Shown here piece by piece: positions 57,853-64,000 of a stretch of 64,000 nt of DNA. The stretch lies in assembly GCF_001183605.1 (NCBI RefSeq), contig NZ_LFXJ01000003.1, positions 1-64,000 on the forward strand, given 5' to 3'. This DNA is from Lysinibacillus xylanilyticus (GTDB lineage Bacteria; Bacillota; Bacilli; Bacillales_A; Planococcaceae). The translations under genes were made by a program, and so were the position numbers. The notes beneath the pieces are model-generated. The model was not told the DNA's origin, searched no databases, and saw nothing but the letters and a program-made list of their open reading frames with translations. Positions within the stretch are counted from its first letter, which is position 1; each line of letters begins with the position of its first letter.

Positions 57853-58165
57853 CAGATTAATTTCGCCTTGGCGTAATTGCGCCCGGATTTTGAATTGTGC
57901 CTAGGCCTGCACGAGGGCCGATACGATGTCGGTCATTTCGGTAATGCCACAGGACGTGGCGTTTTATCGATGCAGGTCAGTTAGCCGTTTTCGCAGGATG
58001 CGAAGGTTTTAGGCTAACATCCTCGTATTCATTCCTTTAAAAATCCGTGACATCCGCCGGAGGCTTTGGTGCCAACGTGATGTTGGTCACTAAGTCATTG
58101 CCACAGGACGTGGCGTTCTTAGACTGAGTTCCTCTATTTCAGTAGGTGTTGGGATACTCACTGAA
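57853..58165 (-). repeat. Type B hairpin element, copy 3 (three modules)
   Basis: It opens with AATTTCGC/GCGTAATT, where the T-A pair of copy 2 is C-G. Then come CCGAT/GTCGG, a module with outer CGGTAA/TTATCG (57939-57970), a module with outer GTTAG/CTAAC and inner TTCGC-AGGAT-GCGAA (57980-58018), CCAAC/GTTGG, and a module with outer AGTC/GACT and inner GCCAC-AGGAC-GTGGC (58090-58128). It is the most complete copy and lies 3' of the amino-acid ABC operon. Confidence 0.85.
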
Positions 58166-58180
58166 AAGGAACAACATCCA

Positions 58181-58223
58181 CATTCATCTCACCACCTTCA
58201 GAGGTGGGAGCTTCTACTGAATG
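58181..58223. mobile_element. Possible IS200/IS605-type end remnant
   Basis: CATTCA/TGAATG enclose CTCACCACCT-TCAG-AGGTGGGAG, with GCTTCT just after. This hairpin and flank recall the right ends of TnpB-bearing IS605-group elements. No tnpA or tnpB reading frame remains. In 58224-58437 only the hairpin CAAACC/GGTTTG (about 58344-58360) was seen. Confidence 0.35.
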
Positions 58224-58437
58224 AAGATAAAAAATCTGACCCTCCTATTATAAGCATAAAACAAAGTAATTGTAAGCACATACACATAAAATCATTAGAC
58301 TGCTCCAAAAAGACTAACCCCAAATGTATTGTCAACTGACTGTCAAACCTTCTTGGTTTGTTGACATAAACACTGCGGGTTTCTGTAGTGGCACTCCATG
58401 TTCAACGTGTATGAATACCTCAATAAACGAACCAAAG

Positions 58438-58482
58438 TAAAAAAAACACATTTAGACATTCCTTTCAGAAAGTCTAAATGCG
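58438..58482 (-). terminator. Terminator of the amino-acid ABC operon
   Basis: CATTTAGAC/GTCTAAATG with a 14-base loop is followed on the minus strand by a T run (complement of 58439-58446). Confidence 0.8.
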
Positions 58483-58491
58483 TTTTTTCGT

Positions 58492-59214
58492 TTATAATAC
58501 TTTTTCTAAGAAATCCTTCGCGCGCTGTGTAGATGGTGATGTGAAAAACTGTTCTGGTGATGCATCCTCAATTAGCTTTCCGCCATCAAGGAATAGTATA
58601 CGGTCAGCCACTTCACGTGCAAAGCCCATCTCATGCGTTACGATTAACATGGTCATCCCAGTATCAGCAAGATTTTTCATAACAGCTAATACCTCTTTTA
58701 CCATTTCAGGGTCAAGAGCTGAAGTAGGCTCGTCAAATAAAATTACTTTTGGATCCATCGCAAGTGCTCGGGCAATGGCAACACGTTGCTTCTGCCCTCC
58801 CGATAGACGGTTTGGATATTCATTGCGCTTTTCAAATAGGCCTACCTTCGTTAATAAATCTTCAGCCTTTTTGATAGCAACTGCCTTGTCCATTCCTTTC
58901 ACATTAATCGGTGCGTATGTTAAATTTTCAAGTACCGTTTTATGAGGGAAAAGATGAAAATGCTGAAATACCATACCGACTTCTTCACGGATCTTCATAA
59001 TGTTTGTCCCTTTGTCCGTTAGAACGTCGCCAGCAATTGTAATCTTTCCGCTCGTTGGCTCTTCTAATAAATTTAAGCAGCGCAGAAATGTTGATTTACC
59101 AGATCCCGATGGTCCAATAATAGCAATTACTTCTTTTTCTTTAACTTCAGTTGAAATACCTTTTAGTACTTCATTATTTCCATATGATTTGTGTAAATCT
59201 TCAATTTTAATCAC
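58492..59214 (-). CDS. Polar amino-acid ABC transporter ATPase
   Basis: A 240-residue ATPase of the GlnQ/HisP type: Walker [11 protein letters not shown]-loop [10 protein letters not shown], signature LSGGQKQR, Walker B VILFDEP and H-loop VTHEM. It powers uptake through the adjoining permease. It overlaps the permease gene by 8 bases and ends the operon. The substrate class (polar amino acids) follows from the family; the exact amino acid is not shown. Confidence 0.94.
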   Translation of the reverse strand: MIKIEDLHKSYGNNEVLKGISTEVKEKEVIAIIGPSGSGKSTFLRCLNLLEEPTSGKITIAGDVLTDKGTNIMKIREEVGMVFQHFHLFPHKTVLENLTYAPINVKGMDKAVAIKKAEDLLTKVGLFEKRNEYPNRLSGGQKQRVAIARALAMDPKVILFDEPTSALDPEMVKEVLAVMKNLADTGMTMLIVTHEMGFAREVADRILFLDGGKLIEDASPEQFFTSPSTQRAKDFLEKVL

Positions 59215-59866
59215 TTTTTCTCATTCCTTTCTCGATTCGTTTACCAAGGAACGTTAATACAAGCGTCATAATGTAGTAAATCACACCCGCAAATAGTAAA
59301 GGCTCAAGATAGCGATATGTTGAACCACCTACAATGTAAGCACGGCGCATAATATCAAGTGCACTAATAACTGTGACAACGGCTGTTTCTTTATTTAATG
59401 TAATAAACTCATTTACTAAAGATGGTAAAATGTTTTTTACGGCTTGTGGGATAATAATATCTTTCATCATTTTTGCATATGGAATACCTAGAGCCTGTGC
59501 CGCTTCCATCTGCCCTTTATCAACCGCATTAATACCAGCGCGAATGATTTCAGAAATATAAGCACCTGAGTTTAACCCGAATGCAATGATAGCCGTTGGA
59601 ACTGGTTCAATTTGAATATCTAATAACTGTGGCACTGCATAGTAAATAATCATTAATTGTAGTACGAGCGGCGTACCACGGAAAATCGATGTATAAAAAT
59701 CAGCAAACCAACGCAAAACTTTCACTTTACCAATTTTGCATAATGCTAGTAATATACCAATTATAAAACCAATGACTGATGCACCGAATGCAATTTGAAG
59801 TGTGACACCTATCCCTTTTAATATATAAGGCATAGAGGGAATGATAGCTGTAAAATCTAAATTCAC
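59207..59866 (-). CDS. Polar amino-acid ABC transporter permease
   Basis: A 219-residue HisM/GlnP-type permease with about five membrane segments. The coupling motif is in [23 protein letters not shown] (the EAAxxLG loop), and the start [19 protein letters not shown] is typical. GGAGGG precedes the GTG/ATG region at 59866. As the only permease gene, it likely forms a homodimer. Confidence 0.94.
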   Translation of the reverse strand: MNLDFTAIIPSMPYILKGIGVTLQIAFGASVIGFIIGILLALCKIGKVKVLRWFADFYTSIFRGTPLVLQLMIIYYAVPQLLDIQIEPVPTAIIAFGLNSGAYISEIIRAGINAVDKGQMEAAQALGIPYAKMMKDIIIPQAVKNILPSLVNEFITLNKETAVVTVISALDIMRRAYIVGGSTYRYLEPLLFAGVIYYIMTLVLTFLGKRIEKGMRKSD

Positions 59867-59944
59867 AGCGCCCCCTCCTTTCTTGTTCTTTTTTAAGGAA
59901 ATATAAGCGATAGCTCTATTTCGAGCTATCGCAGTTCAACTTGC

Positions 59945-60748
59945 TTATTTAACTTTTAGCCATTTTTCTTCTAGCTCTTGAATTTTACCTTCAGCAGCTA
60001 ATTCTTTTAGAGCTTTGTTAATTTTATCTTTAAGATCGCTACCTTTTTGAACAGCGATTGCTTTAAAGTCTTCAGGTTGCTCTTTAACAGGGAACGCTTC
60101 TAGTTTATCGTTCGTATCAAGATAACCTTTTGCTACACCACTTTCTACAATCCCTGCATCTAAACGCTTAGACATCATGTCTTGAACAATTTCAGGAATT
60201 CGAGTACGCCCTTCAACGCTAGCATCTACTTCTTTTGCAATTTTATTACCTAAAGTTTCTTGGATAGAAGCATTTTGAACACCGATTTTTTTACCAGCTA
60301 AATCAGCCTCTTTTTTAATTCCACTATCCTTTTTCACGATAAACACTTGCTCTGTTTGATTATATTTATCAGAGAAATCTACAACTTGTTCACGTTCTTC
60401 ATTAGGTGACATTCCAGAAATAACAACATCTACTTTACCTGCTTGTAGAGCTGGCACTAGACTATTGAAGTCGATATCTTGAACTTGCACTTCAGCCCCA
60501 ATTTTTTCACCAACTAATTTAATTAAATCAATATCAAAACCAATAATATCTTCACTTTTTGCAGCATCAACATACTCAAATGGTGCATAATCAGATGAAG
60601 TACCTACTTTTAATACTTGCTTTTGTTCTGAGCCTTCGCCAGCATTTGAATTTTTATCGCTCGCCTTATCATCTTTTGCGCCACATGCTGCTAGTACACC
60701 AATTACTAGAACAAACATTAGCATGAAAAATTTATTCTTCATATTCAT
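59945..60748 (-). CDS. Polar amino-acid ABC transporter binding lipoprotein
   Basis: A 267-residue lipoprotein with lipobox LAAC (Cys near residue 22) and a type II periplasmic-binding fold (KVGTSSDYAPFEYVDA, GFDIDLIKLVGEKIG, VDVVISGMSPNEER). It captures an amino acid for the permease and ATPase downstream. Two in-frame ATGs (60748 and 60742) lie 4 and 10 bases after AAAGGAG. It is the first gene of the operon. Confidence 0.93.
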   Translation of the reverse strand: MNMKNKFFMLMFVLVIGVLAACGAKDDKASDKNSNAGEGSEQKQVLKVGTSSDYAPFEYVDAAKSEDIIGFDIDLIKLVGEKIGAEVQVQDIDFNSLVPALQAGKVDVVISGMSPNEEREQVVDFSDKYNQTEQVFIVKKDSGIKKEADLAGKKIGVQNASIQETLGNKIAKEVDASVEGRTRIPEIVQDMMSKRLDAGIVESGVAKGYLDTNDKLEAFPVKEQPEDFKAIAVQKGSDLKDKINKALKELAAEGKIQELEEKWLKVK

Positions 60749-60970
60749 TGATCTCCTTTTATTTATGTTTTATTGTCTATAAAAATCTAGTTCTCGAAAA
60801 AATTAAATGGATATTTATTCACTTTAGAGAATAAAAAATCTATCTGCTAATAAGATATACTCTTTTGAAATAATAATCAAGCTAAATTGAAAATTTTTAG
60901 ACAAAACAATATACACGGAATTTTCTGATAAATATATCTGTTCTAGTTTTCCTATAAAAACCTCATTACC

Positions 60971-61078
60971 ATAACGTGAAGTACCTTTCTGTTCTGGCTG
61001 GGCGCTTCTCCTAGGGACGTACGATGAGCCGCGTCACTTGCGCTCCAGAGTCTCATCTGTGAGAGTTTTATTCAACAA
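60971..61078 (+). repeat. Type A element, degenerate copy
   Basis: CATAACGTGAAGTACCTTTC begins a decayed left end, followed by GCTGGGCGCTTCTCCTAGGG and GATGAGCCGC, as in the copies at 50677 and 32717. The right end is reduced to TTCAAC. The stretch 60749-60970 upstream of the binding-protein gene shows no other recognised feature. Confidence 0.6.
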
Positions 61079-61107
61079 AAGAGACCCCCTAAAAATGGAG
61101 GCCCTTA
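61079..61107 (-). terminator. Probable terminator of the mrp operon
   Basis: On the minus strand GGCCTCC pairs with GGGGGTC (two G-U pairs) around ATTTTTA, followed by TCTTTT. Confidence 0.5.
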
Positions 61108-61109
61108 TC

Positions 61110-61472
61110 TTATTTTTCATCTGCAAATAGCTTTTCCTTCAACTCGTCTTCCCCAGATCCTTCCGCTAATGGTACGCGAGAGCGATACGCTGCACGACAT
61201 ATTAAATGCCCTGCTACAGGAGCTGTTACAAAAACGAAGATAATTCCTAAAATTAAACGTACACTCACATATCCATCATGCACCCAAAAGTAAATAAATG
61301 CGCCTAATAGACATGTTAAGACCGACAAAGTCGAACTTTTCGTTGCAGCATGTGAGCGTGTATATACGTCAGGTAAACGAATCATCCCTAATGCACTAAT
61401 AACACTTACAATGGAGCCAATCAATATAAGGATAACTGCCGCCCATTCAATCATTTGATTTACGTTCAACAA
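61110..61472 (-). CDS. mrpG: Na+/H+ antiporter subunit G
   Basis: A 120-residue membrane protein with three segments. It matches MrpG/MnhG by GSIVSVISALGMIRLPDVYTR and ATKSSTLSVL. It is the last subunit of the Mrp antiporter, which uses proton influx to expel Na+ and keeps cytoplasmic pH in alkaline or salty conditions. It overlaps mrpF by 26 bases. Confidence 0.92.
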   Translation of the reverse strand: MLNVNQMIEWAAVILILIGSIVSVISALGMIRLPDVYTRSHAATKSSTLSVLTCLLGAFIYFWVHDGYVSVRLILGIIFVFVTAPVAGHLICRAAYRSRVPLAEGSGEDELKEKLFADEK

Positions 61473-61731
61473 TCACACCTCTTTCAATATATTTCGTAAA
61501 TGCAATAGTGCCGATAAAAGCTAAAATACCCAATATTAAAATAGCTTCTAAATACGCTTTTGTTTTCAAAATAATTGAGACGATAGCGATTGCTGAAAGT
61601 AAATTAACACCTATTGTATCAAGTGCTATAGCACGGTCGGGCAACGAAGGACCTCGAATTACACGAAACAACGACAACGCAATCGATACACTAAATAACG
61701 CAAGAGCCAATAGTAAAATTTTTTCAGTCAT
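61447..61731 (-). CDS. mrpF: Na+/H+ antiporter subunit F
   Basis: A 94-residue protein with three membrane segments. The segment LFRVIRGPSLPDRAIALDTIGVN is the MrpF signature, with the conserved Asp in the LPDRAIALD stretch. It overlaps mrpE by one base. Confidence 0.93.
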   Translation of the reverse strand: MTEKILLLALALFSVSIALSLFRVIRGPSLPDRAIALDTIGVNLLSAIAIVSIILKTKAYLEAILILGILAFIGTIAFTKYIERGVIVERKSND

Positions 61732-62213
61732 TAACGTGTCACCTCCATGATTGCTTGTTCAAATTTCCCTATTGAACGAATGACAGCTTCTTTTGATTGT
61801 TCAATATCCATTGCATGAATATAAAACATATCTCCCTCTTCAGAAACTTCCATCACTACTGAACCCGGAGTAAGCGTGAGCAACAACGCCAGTGCTGTTA
61901 TTTCCCAATCTCCTCTAAGCGCTGTTTTATACGTAAATATACCAGGCGTAATATTGAGCTTCGGCGTAGTAATTTGCCTTAATACGCTGTAACTCGATAA
62001 TAATAGCTCCCAATTAAAGAGCCATAATAATTTAATGATTGAAAATACACGTCGTAAATAAAATTGCGTGCCATAAAAGCGATGCATAGCATATAAAATC
62101 CCTATTCCGACGATGAACCCCATTAAAAATGTTGAAAACTGTGGTATAACTTCATCCTGTAACAAGAGCCAAAGTGTTGCGATAAATAAATTTAGGATAA
62201 ATTGCATCGCCAT
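61731..62213 (-). CDS. mrpE: Na+/H+ antiporter subunit E
   Basis: A 160-residue protein with two N-terminal membrane segments and a cytoplasmic domain containing LTLTPGSVVMEVSEEGDMFYIH, the MrpE signature. It overlaps mrpD and mrpF by single bases, so the unit is tightly coupled. Confidence 0.93.
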   Translation of the reverse strand: MAMQFILNLFIATLWLLLQDEVIPQFSTFLMGFIVGIGILYAMHRFYGTQFYLRRVFSIIKLLWLFNWELLLSSYSVLRQITTPKLNITPGIFTYKTALRGDWEITALALLLTLTPGSVVMEVSEEGDMFYIHAMDIEQSKEAVIRSIGKFEQAIMEVTR

Positions 62214-63718
62214 TATTTATTCACCTCACCTTGCCATGTTGTTCCATCCAGCACTGCATCAATATAGATTGATGGTGTGTAGAGCGTTTTTGCTGCATCT
62301 GTTACATACGGAGCCATCCATTCAGCTCCAATCCCTAAACCAATTGTACAAGCTGCCAACAATGTTAATGGCAAGACCATGCGCTTTGGTAACGGCTTTT
62401 CATCTTCTAGACTAATAATGGTTTCCCCAAAGAATGAAGAGAGGAATATTCGTAATAACGAATACAAAACAATTAAACTAGATAAAAATCCTAGTCCTAG
62501 TAGAACAAAATTTCCGCCCTCAATAGCTCCTTGTCCAATTAAAACCTTCCCTAAAAAGCCACTTAATGGTGGTATCCCAGCAAGGGAACACATGACAATA
62601 AAGAATAACCAGCCAAAAAGAGGGTAATTTCGAATAAGCCCACTCATTTTATCAATAGCCGTTTCGCCCGTAACATACATCATCATTCCAACTGCTAAAA
62701 ACAGCATGGCCTTAGCCACCATATCATGCATCAAATAGTATGTTAGGCCCTGTAAAGCAGACTCCGTCCCGATCGCTAGACCAGCCACTATAAAGCCAAC
62801 TCCAATAAGGACATTATAAGAGGCAATTGTTCTTACATCCCGCCCTGCTAGTGCCCCCATACATCCAGCAATAATCGTAAGTCCTGCCATAATCCCTAGT
62901 ACCATATGAGTCACTTCAGTATTATTTGGGAAAAGTAATGTAAAGGTGCGGACGAGCGCATAAATTCCAACCTTTGTTAACAACGCTGCAAAAAGTGCGG
63001 CTATAGCTGTTGGAGGTGCACTGTACGAGCCTGGAAGCCAGAAGAATAATAATAGACCTGCCTTCAAGCTAAAGACAATTAAGAAAATAAGAGCCACAGT
63101 CGTTATTAGTGGGTCAACTCCCGCCTCCATAACACGGACAGAAATATGTGCCATATTCAACGTTCCAACGGTTCCATATAAAAATGCTAATGCCACTAGG
63201 AAAATCCAAGATGCAACAATATTAATAAGCACATATTTTAACGCCTCGCGCAGTTGAACTTTATCGCCACCTAAACTAATGAGTGCGTAAGAAGCAAGTA
63301 ACATAACCTCAAAGCACACAAACAAGTTAAAAATATCCCCTGTTAGAAACGAGCCGTTAACTCCCGCTACCATAAGCAGGACAAATGGGTAAAAATACAT
63401 CTTTTCAAAGCTCTTACCGATTGAAAAAATGGCATACAACAAACAAATGGCTGCGACAATATTCGCTACTAATACAAGGAGCATTGCGAATGAATCAGCA
63501 ACAAATAAAATGCCGAATGGTGGCGCCCAGCCACTAAAATCAATACGCATCACACCTTGTTTTTGAATCTCTTGCAATAAAATGACACTAATAAGAACAA
63601 CAAAGCTTAATGTCAATAAACTAATAATGCGCTGCAAAAAAACATTTTCACGTAAAAATACAAGTAAAATTGCCGTAATAACCGGCACAATTAATGGTAA
63701 AACAATCATATTACTCAT
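62213..63718 (-). CDS. mrpD: Na+/H+ antiporter subunit D
   Basis: A 501-residue protein with about fourteen membrane segments, homologous to the NuoN/NuoM-type subunits of complex I. Key lysine and acidic positions lie in the membrane (FEVMLLASYALISLGGD with the conserved Glu; SLKAGLLLFFWLPGSYSAPPTAIAAL with Lys). It forms a proton path of the antiporter together with MrpA. It overlaps mrpC by 8 bases. Confidence 0.94.
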   Translation of the reverse strand: MSNMIVLPLIVPVITAILLVFLRENVFLQRIISLLTLSFVVLISVILLQEIQKQGVMRIDFSGWAPPFGILFVADSFAMLLVLVANIVAAICLLYAIFSIGKSFEKMYFYPFVLLMVAGVNGSFLTGDIFNLFVCFEVMLLASYALISLGGDKVQLREALKYVLINIVASWIFLVALAFLYGTVGTLNMAHISVRVMEAGVDPLITTVALIFLIVFSLKAGLLLFFWLPGSYSAPPTAIAALFAALLTKVGIYALVRTFTLLFPNNTEVTHMVLGIMAGLTIIAGCMGALAGRDVRTIASYNVLIGVGFIVAGLAIGTESALQGLTYYLMHDMVAKAMLFLAVGMMMYVTGETAIDKMSGLIRNYPLFGWLFFIVMCSLAGIPPLSGFLGKVLIGQGAIEGGNFVLLGLGFLSSLIVLYSLLRIFLSSFFGETIISLEDEKPLPKRMVLPLTLLAACTIGLGIGAEWMAPYVTDAAKTLYTPSIYIDAVLDGTTWQGEVNK

Positions 63719-64000
63719 CCGGCGTACCTCTCAATTCATCAAAATTCGCCGAACCGTTCGTTTTATAGGCTCGGTAACCGAGAACAAGCACGAACGCCGT
63801 TACTGCAAAGCTAATTACGATCGCAGTTAAAATTAATGCTTGCGGCAAAGCATCTGTATAAGGACCTTCTGATTCATCTAAGAGTGGTACATTCCCCTTT
63901 TTCAGTCCACCCATCGTTAAAATCAGTAAATGTGCCGCATGCGATAAGACCGCAGTTCCTAAAATCACACGTAATAACTGCTTCGAGAGGATTAAGTACG
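63711..64000 (-). CDS. mrpC: Na+/H+ antiporter subunit C (5' end outside the window)
   Basis: A NuoK-like subunit. The visible frame runs to the window edge, reading YLILSKQLLRVILGTAVLSHA at its upstream end, so the start lies beyond 64000. Further marks are NVPLLDESEGPYTDALPQAL and ILTAIVISFAVTAF. Subunits A and B would be expected to the right. Confidence 0.93.
   Translation of the reverse strand, partial: YLILSKQLLRVILGTAVLSHAAHLLILTMGGLKKGNVPLLDESEGPYTDALPQALILTAIVISFAVTAFVLVLGYRAYKTNGSANFDELRGTPDE

Overview
The window looks like a chromosomal segment of a low-GC, Gram-positive, aerobic spore-former of the Lysinibacillus/Bacillus group. The grounds are an AT-rich sequence with strong AGGAGG-type ribosome binding sites and frequent TTG/GTG starts, an S-layer-homology (SLH) surface protein, a histidine-utilisation cluster, a TPP riboswitch in front of thiC, a Yxd-like peptide-sensing ABC locus, and Mrp antiporter genes. 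The genus is inferred from gene content and style only; no database was consulted. No prophage, CRISPR array, tRNA or intact transposase was seen.

Layout. 1-200: two tandem rRNA-type promoters reading out of the left edge, so an rrn operon probably lies just outside. 392-3240: SLC13-type transporter, a nadD-like adenylyltransferase and the frameshifted tail of a pncB gene. 3473-11115: hutI, hutU, a YjiH-type membrane protein and hutH on the minus strand, with a divergent receiver/AraC regulator. 11463-15225: katA with a PerR-like box, then thiC with its riboswitch. 15508-19129: AEC transporter and chemoreceptor, separated by a large repeat region. 19378-30322: envelope region with two secreted proteins and a 1472-residue SLH protein, enclosing feoA and a split feoB. 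30998-40805: diguanylate cyclase, CAP-domain protein, CoA-transferase, an unknown 500-residue protein carrying DnaA boxes, HPP protein, acetamidase-like protein, YvbH-like PH protein. 41286-46398: response regulator and kinase convergent with a YxeA protein, BceB-type permease and ATPase. 46494-51677: repeat block, glutathione peroxidase, CoA-disulfide reductase-like flavoprotein, VanZ/RDD protein, small acidic protein. 51847-56989: AlaX-type editing protein, a DnaA-box cluster, then a Tat-exported gluconate-dehydrogenase-like enzyme beside its own tatA and tatC. 57005-60748: metallophosphoesterase and a polar amino-acid ABC importer. 61110-64000: mrpG, F, E, D and the 3' part of mrpC.

The most distinctive content is intergenic. 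At least four interspersed repeat types recur: (A) an element bounded by imperfect terminal inverted repeats; (B) a roughly 300 bp set of small hairpins lying 3' of minus-strand genes; (C) arrays of an AT-rich unit with an exact 21 bp period, also 3' of minus-strand genes; and (D) a 32-40 bp unit containing the TCGCTTCGCTTTCG core. A and B share a nested two-stem module whose stems change in sequence while the loop stays AGGAY (RUCCU on the other strand). Ten copies are present, with compensatory changes that argue for a structured RNA. One terminator-bearing 233 bp unit behind the glutathione peroxidase gene is repeated about four times in tandem.

Genes that appear to work together: hutH-U-I degrade histidine (hutG is absent here); FeoA with split FeoB takes up ferrous iron; the gluconate-dehydrogenase-like pair and TatA/TatC form an export-and-oxidation unit; the response regulator/kinase and the ABC/YxeA genes form a likely antimicrobial-peptide response; MrpC-G form part of a Na+/H+ antiporter.
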